DNA of 21,272 bases from Deltaproteobacteria bacterium (GTDB lineage: Bacteria; Desulfobacterota; Syntrophia; Syntrophales; Smithellaceae), in assembly GCA_011046295.1 (NCBI GenBank), contig DSAV01000054.1:1-21272 (forward strand). Reading direction: 5' to 3'. The first letter of the stretch is position 1. Each line of letters opens with the position of its first letter. The notes under the pieces are model-generated. The model saw only the letters and a list, made by a program, of their open reading frames with translations, was not told the DNA's origin and did no database searches. Positions 14,118-21,272 of the stretch are shown here, piece after piece. The position numbers were made by a program, and so were the translations under genes.

Positions 14118-15811
14118 TTTGGGGCTCCCTGTCCTTTGGTGGAATTAATCATCTCGCGCGCGTGCTCCCTGGTTGCCTGCGTCACATCCACCCCGCCGAG
14201 CATGCGGCTGATTTCTTCAACCTTCTGCTGATCGTCAAGACTGGAGACTGAAGTCACTGTTCTGCCTTTGACAACTTTTTTGGAAACAAAGAAGTGCTCT
14301 CTGCCGTAGCTTGCTATCTGCGGCAGATGCGTGATGCAAATAACCTGATGATTGGCGGATACCTCTTTGAGCTTTCTTCCCACGATTTCCGCCGTGGCTC
14401 CGCCGATGCCGTTGTCCACCTCATCAAAGATTATAGTCGCCACCGAACCGGTGCGCGACAAAACATTTTTGAGTGCGAGGACAATGCGCGACAATTCTCC
14501 TCCGGAAGCAATTTTATTAAGCGGCTTAAGCGCCTCACCGGCGTTTGCCGCCAGGTAAAATTCTATTTCATCGCCGCCCTTGGGCCCGTAATCCTCCGCT
14601 TTTTTGTCTGCGGCTCTCGTTTTGAAGAAAGCCTCAAAAGTGGCATGCGGCATATTCAACTCATGGATTTCGCGCTCCACCGCGCTTTTTAGTTTTGCCG
14701 CAGATTCGTTCCTCTTTTCCGAAAGAAACAGCGCCTGCCGCGCGAGGTTTTCACCAACGGCGACTTCCTCCTGCCCGAGCTTTTCAAGTTCTTCTTCCAC
14801 GGAAAAAACCTGCCTCAGCTCTTCTTCAATTTTCTGTTTCTGGAGCATCACGCTTTCCAGCGACCCCCCGTGCTTGCGCTTCAGCGTTCCCAGGGCTTCC
14901 AGGCGCTCGTCGATAGCGGTCAGTTTTTCCGGGTCAAAAAAAAGATTTTTACCGTAATCACGCAAAGTCAATGCCGCTTCCTGCAGGGAAATAAACGCGG
15001 CTTCTATGTCTTTGTCGGAAACACCCAAACCGGAATCGATGTTTCTGATTTGACTCACCTGATTTTGAACGTCCTTGAGCTTGACGCAGACGGATTCTTT
15101 TTCGCCATAGAGCAGGTCATAGGCGCGGTTGGTTAAATCGGTAAGCCTCTGCGCGTTTTGCAGAATTTTTTTCTCGTCGGCAAGCCGCGTATCTTCGTCG
15201 GGCTCAGGATTAATCTCAGTAATTTCCTTGAGCTGAAATCTGAGCAGTTCGGTTTTTTCCTCGCGGCTTCGCCGCAATTCCTGAAGCTTTTGAGTCTGCG
15301 CGCGTATTTGCTGGTACCGGCCGTAGGTTTGGTAATATTGACCGGACAAACCCAGGCAGTCGCCGAATTCGTCAAGTATATCGATGTGATTTTGCGCGTC
15401 CAGTATTACCTGATGCTCGTGCTGGCCGCAGATGTTAATCAGCGCTTCGCTCACCTGCGCGAGATTGGCGAGTGTCGCCATCTGCCCGTTAATCAGCGCC
15501 TTATTTTTTCCGGTACGCGAAATCACCCGGCGAATCACCAGTTCATCGGAATCCAAAAAGCCCATTTCAGCCAGCTGCTGCCGCAGAGCTTCGCAGGCGC
15601 TGATGTCGAACAACGCTTCCACAACCGCGGAATCTTCATGCGTACGGATCATGTCGGACGCGGCACGTTCGCCCAGAAGAAGGCTTACCGCGCCGATAAT
15701 GATGGACTTCCCCGCGCCGGTCTCGCCGGAAATGACGTTCAGCCCGTCACCAAAAGAAACGTTGAGCTCATCAATGATGGCAAAGTTCCTGATGCTCAGA
15801 TCTTTAAGCAT
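14111..15811 (-). CDS. recN: DNA repair protein RecN
   Basis: This 566-residue SMC-like ATPase acts early in double-strand break repair. Walker A is GETGAGKS (29-36) after the typical start MLKDLSIRNFAIIDELNVSF. A central region of about 160-330 is helical and Glu/Lys/Leu-rich, fitting the short RecN coiled coils. The ABC signature KIASGGELSR (433-442) and Walker B TIIFDEVDNGIGG (459-471) follow, then ICITHLPQIA with the switch His. It starts 8 nt inside nadK and its end overlaps the acetyltransferase by 7 nt. No LexA box was recognised in front of the operon, so SOS control is not evident. Confidence 0.96.
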   Translation of the reverse strand: MLKDLSIRNFAIIDELNVSFGDGLNVISGETGAGKSIIIGAVSLLLGERAASDMIRTHEDSAVVEALFDISACEALRQQLAEMGFLDSDELVIRRVISRTGKNKALINGQMATLANLAQVSEALINICGQHEHQVILDAQNHIDILDEFGDCLGLSGQYYQTYGRYQQIRAQTQKLQELRRSREEKTELLRFQLKEITEINPEPDEDTRLADEKKILQNAQRLTDLTNRAYDLLYGEKESVCVKLKDVQNQVSQIRNIDSGLGVSDKDIEAAFISLQEAALTLRDYGKNLFFDPEKLTAIDERLEALGTLKRKHGGSLESVMLQKQKIEEELRQVFSVEEELEKLGQEEVAVGENLARQALFLSEKRNESAAKLKSAVEREIHELNMPHATFEAFFKTRAADKKAEDYGPKGGDEIEFYLAANAGEALKPLNKIASGGELSRIVLALKNVLSRTGSVATIIFDEVDNGIGGATAEIVGRKLKEVSANHQVICITHLPQIASYGREHFFVSKKVVKGRTVTSVSSLDDQQKVEEISRMLGGVDVTQATREHAREMINSTKGQGAPKC

Positions 15812-16694
15812 TTTTTCTTTTTACAGCTCCTGAAGGTAATCCGCTCCAGCTCAGCTTGGAGCGCAAAATTTCCCAGTAACTGCGGTGCGGCGAAAGAACA
15901 AGATACACCGCGTGCTTTGATTTCTGTATGATCACGGTGTCACCGGATTTAACCTGATAATTTTCCTGTCCGTCCAGAGTGACCGTGGCGCCTTTTTCTT
16001 TCGACCAGAGAACTATCTCCAGCTTCGCGCCGGGCGGGAAAATTACCGGGCGGTTCGTCAAGGTGTGCGGGCAAATGGGATTGACAATAATCAGATCTTT
16101 CCCGGGAAAAACAATCGGGCCGCCCGCGGAAAGAGAATAGGCGGTGGAGCCGGTGGGGGTGGAAATAATCAGCCCGTCGGATTTATAATTTGTCATATAT
16201 TCGCCGTCGACCGAAGTCTCCAGATCTATAATACGCGAAAGGCTGCCGCGGTTGATAACCACGTCATTCAGCACATCGCCGGCCTTGATTAACGATTTGC
16301 CGCTTCTAATCGTCACGGAAAGCATCATTCTTTTTTCCACGGCGAATTGGCCGCGAAGAATCATCTCGAGGGCATCATGTATCTCATTCAGATTGACTTC
16401 CGTGAGGTAACCGAAACTGCCCATATTGATACCGACAATCGGAACTTTATATCTGCCAACCAGGCGCGCGGCGCGCAGCATTGTGCCATCGCCGCCCATA
16501 ACCACCAGCAGATGTGATTTGCGCGCCAGTTCATACCAGTCAAGCCCGCCCGGCTCGCTCATTTTACCGGCAAGTTCCCGGGACAAAAATACTTCCGCAC
16601 CTTTTTCTTCCAGCCATCTTTTCAGCGCCCCGGCATGCTGTGCGATTTTCGCCTTCTCAATGTTGGCGACCATACCGATTTTTCGGATTTTCAT
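15804..16694 (-). CDS. nadK: NAD kinase
   Basis: This 296-residue cytoplasmic enzyme phosphorylates NAD to NADP. Hallmarks are MGGDGTML (66-73) with the catalytic-site Asp, GINMGSFGYLTEV (88-100), VLNDVVINRG (141-150), ISTPTGSTAYSLSAGGP (177-193) and the PICPHTLTNRPVI segment (207-219). The C-terminus extends a little past the core with a basic GAVKRKNA end that overlaps recN by 8 nt. The ATG at 16694 has gagg about ten bases upstream. It is the first gene of the nadK-recN-acetyltransferase-mltA operon, and nadK next to recN is a common bacterial arrangement. It is divergent from the rdgC-like gene. Confidence 0.96.
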   Translation of the reverse strand: MKIRKIGMVANIEKAKIAQHAGALKRWLEEKGAEVFLSRELAGKMSEPGGLDWYELARKSHLLVVMGGDGTMLRAARLVGRYKVPIVGINMGSFGYLTEVNLNEIHDALEMILRGQFAVEKRMMLSVTIRSGKSLIKAGDVLNDVVINRGSLSRIIDLETSVDGEYMTNYKSDGLIISTPTGSTAYSLSAGGPIVFPGKDLIIVNPICPHTLTNRPVIFPPGAKLEIVLWSKEKGATVTLDGQENYQVKSGDTVIIQKSKHAVYLVLSPHRSYWEILRSKLSWSGLPSGAVKRKNA

Positions 16695-16817
16695 GGATTT
16701 TTAACCTCGAAATACCAAGGTCAGTAGCATAAAAAAAACTTTGTGTCCATGCATAAATATTTAACCGATTATTTCTTAAGCCTTTGTATTTTGAAAGCAA
16801 ATGACAGAGATTAATTC

Positions 16818-16845
16818 TTGACAGGCACGCGGACTTTAATATACG
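16818..16845 (+). promoter_or_regulatory. Sigma-70 type promoter of the rdgC-like gene
   Basis: TTGACA (16818-16823) and TATACG (16840-16845) are separated by 16 bp, the same spacing as at sodB. The -10 box is 24 bp before the preferred ATG at 16870, giving a very short leader that includes the gagg ribosome binding site. Confidence 0.6.
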
Positions 16846-16869
16846 TTGCCCGCCTGCGAGGTGCTGATT

Positions 16870-17934
16870 ATGGGACTTTTAAAAGGCGGTTTTTCTTTCG
16901 CGCGTTTTCATGTGGAAGGCGATTTACCCCGGGATTTTCTGAATTTTGCGGCAAGTCAGATTAAATCTCACGCGTACCGGGAATCATTTTCCGCGGGCCA
17001 GGAAAAATCCCTGGGCTGGGTATCGCTGACCGATGTGCTCGACAGTGACTTTACCGCAGCAAATTACGCACTGGGAGATTATCTGGTCTTTTGCCTGCGT
17101 ATCGACCGCAAGCAGATCGCGCCGCGCCTGCTGAAAATAAAAATGCTGGAGGAAGAAAGGCGGTACCTGGCCCAAAGCGGCAAAGAAAGAATCGGCAAGC
17201 AGGCGGCAACGGCCATCAAAGAAAAAGTTTTTTCCGAGCTCTTGGAGAAGCAGGATGCCGTTCCTTCCTTTTATGACGTCTGCTGGTCGCTGGGAAAAAA
17301 GACGGTTTATTTTTCATCTCTTTCCGCTACAGTGGCGGATGATTTTGTCAGTCTGTTTAAAAAAACGTTCGGGCTGGATCTGAAGCGATTTTCTCCCCCC
17401 GAATCAGCCGCGGCGCTCAAAACAACGGATTCACCGGAGATAATTTCTTTAATCGGCCGCGAATTTCTCACGTGGCTGTGGTACAAGACACAAGAGCGAA
17501 ACGGCAGAATCGCCCTTAACGACAATGAGGAAGTCGAGCTGCATTTTGTAAAAAGAATCGCGCTGGAAGCGGGTGAAGGAGAATACGCTCAAAACGTGGT
17601 CTGCTCCGGCCTGCATGCCGAACTCACAGAAGGCAAGGAAGCCGTCCGACAGGGGAAAAAAGTGAAAGAGGCGGGAATCAGGCTTATCCATAATCAAAAT
17701 GACTGGGAATTCACCTTCAAGGCGGATAACTTTGATTTTCAATCCTTAAAAATGCCCCCCGTGGTTTTGCCGGAAACAACAGGCGATGACGAGGGAGGGC
17801 TGCTGGAAAGAATTTATCTGATCGAGGGAGCCACAAAGATAATGGACGGATTTTTCACATCCTTTTTGTCCCTGCGCCGGTCAGACAGGTGGGAAGAAGA
17901 AACCAAACTCATGGCAGAATGGCTGAAACACTGA
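16870..17934 (+). CDS. rdgC: RdgC-like recombination-associated protein
   Basis: This 354-residue protein resembles RdgC, a ring-shaped DNA-binding protein that limits RecA action. The order of features matches: an N-terminal strand region (GLLKGGFSFARFHVEGDLP), then GWVSLTDVLDSDF, then GDYLVFCLRIDRKQIAP. A charged helix follows (KMLEEERRYLAQSGKERIGK) with LKIKM before it and KEKVFSELLEKQ after, and then a strand that may correspond to the MWID region (TVYFSS). Similarity is by layout and motif, not by a decisive signature, so the call is moderate. A longer reading from TTG 16846 exists, but gagg eight bases before ATG 16870 and the promoter position favour the shorter form. It converges on the acyltransferase gene with 8 bp between stops. 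Confidence 0.7.
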   Translation: MGLLKGGFSFARFHVEGDLPRDFLNFAASQIKSHAYRESFSAGQEKSLGWVSLTDVLDSDFTAANYALGDYLVFCLRIDRKQIAPRLLKIKMLEEERRYLAQSGKERIGKQAATAIKEKVFSELLEKQDAVPSFYDVCWSLGKKTVYFSSLSATVADDFVSLFKKTFGLDLKRFSPPESAAALKTTDSPEIISLIGREFLTWLWYKTQERNGRIALNDNEEVELHFVKRIALEAGEGEYAQNVVCSGLHAELTEGKEAVRQGKKVKEAGIRLIHNQNDWEFTFKADNFDFQSLKMPPVVLPETTGDDEGGLLERIYLIEGATKIMDGFFTSFLSLRRSDRWEEETKLMAEWLKH

Positions 17935-17942
17935 TATTTAAT

Positions 17943-18599
17943 TTATTTATCGAGTTGCAGAAAAGGAAGCATGATATTTTCCAGCATCTTCCTCTGATTT
18001 TCGAAATCTTCCTCAGCTTTCAGCGCGGGAAATTTCACTTTGGGCTGGTAGCGCATTGTCACTTTCGCGAAAGGCTTGGGAATCATAAACCTATCCCAGC
18101 TTTTCAGAAACCACGCGCGATCAGCCAGTACGGCGGCGGGAAGAACGGCGGCCTCAGCTTGATGTGCCATCGAAATGACGCCGTCTTTGACAATGCCGGC
18201 GGGACCGCGCGGCCCGTCCAGAATATGCGCAGCCAGCCGCCTTTCTCTGAGCGCTTCTATCATTTCTTTTAAAGCGGCACGGCCGCCGCGGGAAGAGGAG
18301 CCTCTGACCACAAAAGCGCCGCTTGCTTCGACAACACGGGTAGCAATATCCCCGTCCAGGCTTTTAGAAATCATCACACAAAGGCGATATTTTCTGTAAC
18401 GGGCGAGAAAAAGAGGCGCGATAAACAGCTGCTGATGCCAGAGACAAATCATAAAACTGTTTCCTTGTTCAAGCTCTTCAAGCCACTGATTTTCGTTTTC
18501 CACCTTCAAACGGAAGGTCGCCGAGTAGAGACGAATCACCCAATAAATAAAAATACCAGCTGCCCTTGTTGTGGCAATTTTTCGCAGTTTCTTAAACAT
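17943..18599 (-). CDS. DUF374-type lysophospholipid acyltransferase
   Basis: This 218-residue inner-membrane-associated protein belongs to the acyltransferase superfamily (DUF374 type), likely acylating a lipid or lipid A-like acceptor. A hydrophobic N-terminal segment (RAAGIFIYWVIRLYSATF) is followed by the active-site region CLWHQQLFIAP with His55. RGSSSRGGRAAL and the family hallmark DGPRGPAG (128-135) come next. There is no HX4D in the classical form; the family uses a WH variant, so the exact chemistry is uncertain. A reading from TTG 18626 would add nine residues, but no ribosome binding site supports it. ATG 18599 has only a distant agga. No lipid A pathway genes are adjacent. Confidence 0.8.
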   Translation of the reverse strand: MFKKLRKIATTRAAGIFIYWVIRLYSATFRLKVENENQWLEELEQGNSFMICLWHQQLFIAPLFLARYRKYRLCVMISKSLDGDIATRVVEASGAFVVRGSSSRGGRAALKEMIEALRERRLAAHILDGPRGPAGIVKDGVISMAHQAEAAVLPAAVLADRAWFLKSWDRFMIPKPFAKVTMRYQPKVKFPALKAEEDFENQRKMLENIMLPFLQLDK

Positions 18600-18749
18600 A
18601 AATTTAAAAATTCCTGATTCCTGCAAGGGACTCTAGCAGAACTTTTATGCTGCGACAAATTAATTTTCACTTGATTATCAATGCCTTTACTGTTTAGATA
18701 ACACTATCAATAATCCGCGCTGTTTAACGCGTATCTAAGGCAAATAAAT

Positions 18750-20321
18750 ATGAGCGATGAGCAATTAATCGCGGCGATGAGCAAACCGGGCTTTTATCCT
18801 CACAAACCCGTGTCGGTGGAACTTGTCCAGACACATATTTCCTGCGTGTTTATCGCCGGCAACTTAGTATATAAAGTAAAAAAACCGGTTGATTTCGGCT
18901 TTCTGGATTTTACCACGCTGGAAAAAAGAAAATTTTACTGCACCGAAGAGCTGCGGCTGAATAAACGGCTGGCGCCCAGCATTTACCTCCATGTCGCGCC
19001 TATATCGAAGAATGACGGGGGATACTATGTTCCCGGTGAGGGAAAGAACGTTGTCGATTACGCCGTGGTGATGAAAAAACTCCCCCCGGATAAAATGCTC
19101 AAAACGATGCTCGCCAAAGGGCAGGCCGATGAAAGCGTGATGGACGCGGTGGCGGAGAAAATTGCCCGTTTCCATTCGAACGCGCAAACCGGGGGGCGCA
19201 TAAATGAAATGGGCAGTATTAAAACAATCAGCCACAACCATGAAGAAAATTTCGACCAGACAAAAAAATATATCGGCGCTACGATTACATCCGCCCGGTA
19301 CCACTTCATCAAGGATTATGTTCAGGGCTTTCTGTTCAAAAACAAACCCCTTTTCGAAAAAAGAGTGATTGAGAAAAAAATTCGCGACTGCCATGGCGAT
19401 TTGCATCTGGAGCATATTTGCGTTACCGATGATATTGTAATTTATGATTGCATAGAATTTAACGAGCGCTTCCGGTTTGCCGATGTGGCGGCAGAGGTGG
19501 CCTTTCTGACGATGGACCTTGATTTTAACGGCTATCACGCCTTTGCCGAAACTTTCGCGCGGCATTACCTGAAATATTCCGGCGATAATGACATGACCAG
19601 GTTGCTCAATTTTTATAGATGTTACTACGCTTACGTACGCGGCAAAGTAACCAGCTTCCGGCTGGATCAAGAAGGAATCACGGAAAAGGAGCGGCAGGAT
19701 ATTTCTCAAATAGCGGCAAAATATTTTGAACTGTCTTATCTTTATGCCGCGCGCCTGGAAAAACCGGCTTTAATCCTTACCGCCGGATTGATGGGTTCGG
19801 GAAAGAGTTATCAGGCGCGGACTCTGGGCAGGGCCCTGGGCGCGGAAGTTATCCGCACCGATGTGCTGCGCAAAGAATTATCGGACATCGAGCCCACGCA
19901 AGCCAAACACGAAAATTTCGGCCAGGGCATTTATTCCGACGAAGCCTCACGCCGCACCTATGAAAAAATTTATGAGCTGGCCGCGCAAATAATAAAACAG
20001 GGAAAGCCCGTGATAATCGACGCTTCTTTTAAAAAACGTTCCGAGCGGAAAAAAGCCTACGCTCTGGCCAGAAATTTGGGCGTAGGGTTTTATGTAATCG
20101 AATGCGTTTGTCCCGACGATACAACCCGCAAACGACTGGAAAAAAGAGCCAGGGAAAAAAATAATGTGTCTGACGGGCGCTGGGAAATCTTTCACGAACA
20201 AAAAAAGGATTTTGAAGCAATTGATGAAATTTCACCAAAACAACACTTTAAAATTGACACATCCGCCGAACCGGAGGCAGCCCGGCTGAAAATCATAGAA
20301 AAAATAAAAAAATTCGAATAG
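18750..20321 (+). CDS. Aminoglycoside phosphotransferase-like/P-loop ATPase fusion
   Basis: This 523-residue cytoplasmic protein joins two phosphate-transfer domains. The N-terminal two-thirds is an APH/kinase-like fold: a Lys-rich N-lobe stretch LVYKVKKPVDFGFLDF (39-54), the catalytic loop DCHGDLHLEHI (213-223) and a metal-binding loop IEFNERFRFADVAAE (235-249). The C-terminal third is a P-loop kinase like zeta/gluconate-kinase types: GLMGSGKS (346-353), IRTDVLRKEL (368-377) and IIDASFKKRSERKKA. This fusion is a recurrent bacterial family annotated as bifunctional phosphotransferase/ATPase; to my knowledge its substrate is unknown, and antibiotic resistance should not be assumed. The ATG has aagg about nine bases upstream. 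The gene stands alone, converging on bamD 32 bp away. Confidence 0.88.
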   Translation: MSDEQLIAAMSKPGFYPHKPVSVELVQTHISCVFIAGNLVYKVKKPVDFGFLDFTTLEKRKFYCTEELRLNKRLAPSIYLHVAPISKNDGGYYVPGEGKNVVDYAVVMKKLPPDKMLKTMLAKGQADESVMDAVAEKIARFHSNAQTGGRINEMGSIKTISHNHEENFDQTKKYIGATITSARYHFIKDYVQGFLFKNKPLFEKRVIEKKIRDCHGDLHLEHICVTDDIVIYDCIEFNERFRFADVAAEVAFLTMDLDFNGYHAFAETFARHYLKYSGDNDMTRLLNFYRCYYAYVRGKVTSFRLDQEGITEKERQDISQIAAKYFELSYLYAARLEKPALILTAGLMGSGKSYQARTLGRALGAEVIRTDVLRKELSDIEPTQAKHENFGQGIYSDEASRRTYEKIYELAAQIIKQGKPVIIDASFKKRSERKKAYALARNLGVGFYVIECVCPDDTTRKRLEKRAREKNNVSDGRWEIFHEQKKDFEAIDEISPKQHFKIDTSAEPEAARLKIIEKIKKFE

Positions 20322-20353
20322 TTTTTTCTGAAAGTTTTATCGCGATGGGGGTC

Positions 20354-21124
20354 TTAATTTATCGCTGATCTTTTTTTTTCCAACATCTTCCTACTGGCTT
20401 TTTCTTCTTCTGCTCTTTTGGCGCCTTCCTCTTCGGCTATTCTCGCTTTAGTTTCATTGATGAAATATTCAACCTTATAGTCGAGTCCGACATTGGCGTA
20501 TTCACGGGCGATTGTTTCGAAGCGCATGAGCGCCGCCTGATATTTTTTCTGTTTGAAATAAAACTGCCCCACGTAGAATTCATGTTCGGCCAGCTGGCGG
20601 TTGCAGTCCCTGAGCATTTTCGCGCCCATAGTGGAAAATTTGCTTTCCGGGAAGCGCGCCAGAAGCCTCTCAAATTCCGCCTTGGCCCTGATTGTCGCGG
20701 ACTGGTCGCGGTCAATCGCCCCTATCTGATTGTAATAACACATCCCTATCTGGTAAATGGCATACGGAACATTTTCATTGGTGGGATGAAAAGTGAGGAA
20801 GTCTGCGTATTCGGCTTCCGCTTCCATGTATTTTTTCTGGTTAAAAAATGAATCCGCTATGCCGATTCTGGCTAAAATCGCCATTTCGTGCAGGGGATAT
20901 TCCTCTTTAACTCGGGTAAAGTATGAACGTGCCCTTTCATGTCTTCCCCTGTCGAATTCACGCACCCCGGCGGAATAAAGCCCTTCCGGCGTGTGACTGA
21001 CTCTCGGCTTGCCGCTCCCGAATAAATTGGGAAAGGAAATCTGGCAGCCGGCAAGAAAAACCACCAGCAACATACACGCTATTGTCCGGGCATTGAAAAC
21101 CTGACGAAATCTTTTCAGAAACAT
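20354..21124 (-). CDS. bamD: Outer membrane assembly lipoprotein BamD
   Basis: This 256-residue lipoprotein is a subunit of the BAM complex that inserts beta-barrel proteins into the outer membrane. The signal peptide ends in lipobox FLAGC (Cys27). The mature part is a chain of TPR-type helices: PEGLYSAGVREFDRGRHERA, then YFTRVKEEYP, SFFNQKKYMEAEAEYADFL and FLTFHPTNENVPYAIYQIGM. FERLLARFPESKFS follows, and a charged helical end (EEEGAKRAEEEKASRKML) closes it. A reading from 21193 would add 23 residues that run into the transposase end; aaggaa seven bases before ATG 21124 and the signal peptide decide the shorter start. The upstream side is occupied by an IS30 end only about 25 bp away. Confidence 0.93.
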   Translation of the reverse strand: MFLKRFRQVFNARTIACMLLVVFLAGCQISFPNLFGSGKPRVSHTPEGLYSAGVREFDRGRHERARSYFTRVKEEYPLHEMAILARIGIADSFFNQKKYMEAEAEYADFLTFHPTNENVPYAIYQIGMCYYNQIGAIDRDQSATIRAKAEFERLLARFPESKFSTMGAKMLRDCNRQLAEHEFYVGQFYFKQKKYQAALMRFETIAREYANVGLDYKVEYFINETKARIAEEEGAKRAEEEKASRKMLEKKRSAIN

Positions 21125-21149
21125 CACAATTCCTTTTTTGCAAAACTTT

Positions 21150-21174
21150 GGCACTCTCAACCTTTTAGCGCAAC
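21150..21174 (-). repeat. Putative IS30-family terminal inverted repeat
   Basis: On the minus strand the 25 bp from 21174 to 21150 begin gttgcgctaaaaggttga and end gagtgcc. This resembles the gttgcacttcaaa-ttgaa-ccgcc style of IS30-family ends, which overlap the last transposase codons, as here. The outer boundary would be near 21150. The partner repeat is outside the window, so the call rests on resemblance. Confidence 0.4.
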
Positions 21175-21272
21175 ACTTGTCGGTATACATCACAAGGTTT
21201 TTCCCAGTTCAAGATTTTTCTCGGTCTCCCATTTAACATATTCTGGACTTTTTTAATCTCGCGGCGGCTAAC
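21165..21272 (-). CDS. IS30-family transposase, C-terminal fragment (window edge)
   Basis: The last 35 codons of a minus-strand gene run in from the window edge and stop with TAA at 21167-21165. The sequence contains IKKVQNMLNGRPRKILNWEK followed by PCDVY. This matches the conserved end of IS30 transposases (LN-RPRK-L-W-TP-EVF), DDE enzymes that move the element. The rest lies outside, so it is not known whether the copy is intact. It points toward bamD, whose ATG is 40 bp downstream. Confidence 0.8.
   Translation of the reverse strand, partial: VSRREIKKVQNMLNGRPRKILNWEKPCDVYRQVLR

Noticed and set aside
15158..15931. Plus-strand 257-codon open frame
   Set aside because: It is antisense to recN and the end of nadK, both certain genes with full motif sets.
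18671..18681. Palindrome ttgattatcaa as an FNR/CRP-type operator
   Set aside because: FNR sites need four bases between TTGAT and ATCAA; here there is only one, so the match is coincidental.
18864..19709. Minus-strand 281-codon open frame
   Set aside because: It is antisense to the kinase/ATPase fusion gene, whose catalytic motifs are intact.
20342..20376. Terminator after the kinase/ATPase fusion gene
   Set aside because: A gcgat/atcgc pair with a 14-nt loop precedes a T run, but a 5-bp stem with such a loop is too weak to call.

Overview
This window looks like ordinary chromosome from a Gram-negative, probably anaerobic or microaerophilic bacterium of the former Deltaproteobacteria (Desulfobacterota), with a Syntrophales-type organism as the best guess. 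The reasons are the outer-membrane genes (bamD, mltA, several lipoproteins), the block trpS-scpA-scpB-rluB, the chain nadK-recN-short ArgA-like acetyltransferase-mltA, a tryptophanyl-tRNA synthetase with an iron-sulfur-type cysteine motif, and an intergenic cluster of 'CHERSEAIS'-type repeats and ACTGAAG heptamers. The assignment is inferred from gene content and style. No rRNA, tRNA or CRISPR array was seen.

Layout. 1-407 is a non-coding cluster of small repeats and hairpins. 408-2540 holds a YajG-like lipoprotein (-), an unrecognised polytopic membrane protein (+) and a hemerythrin-domain protein (-). 2764-6204 is a compact + strand operon: a metal-binding lipoprotein, an ABC ATPase and an ABC permease (znuA-znuC-znuB type), then a BASS/SBF-like transporter 5 bp downstream. 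6339-7046 is a self-contained iron-type superoxide dismutase unit with a strong promoter and an intrinsic terminator. 7072-11015 is a - strand block read HU, trpS, scpA, scpB, rluB, ihfB-like; trpS to rluB are tightly packed, while ihfB-like and HU appear to be separately transcribed.

11016-11457 is a long AT-rich intergenic region. 11458-12381 is a lone UbiA-family prenyltransferase ending in a perfect 14-bp hairpin shared with the convergent mltA. 12442-16694 is a - strand operon, nadK > recN > ArgA-like acetyltransferase > mltA, in which every junction overlaps. 16818-17934 is an RdgC-like gene with its own promoter, convergent with a DUF374-type acyltransferase. 18750-20321 is a kinase-like/P-loop fusion protein. 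20354-21124 is bamD. At 21150-21272 the right end and last 35 codons of an IS30-family transposase abut bamD almost at its ribosome binding site.

Functional themes are metal uptake (znu), oxygen handling (SodB, hemerythrin), chromosome organisation and repair (ScpA/ScpB, HU, IHF-like, RecN, RdgC) and envelope maintenance (BamD, MltA, acyltransferase, lipoproteins). I did not find a convincing new multi-gene system. The points most worth a second look are the Fe-S-type TrpRS, the IS30 insertion at bamD, the BASS transporter coupled to znu genes, the kinase/ATPase fusion and the repeat cluster at the left edge.
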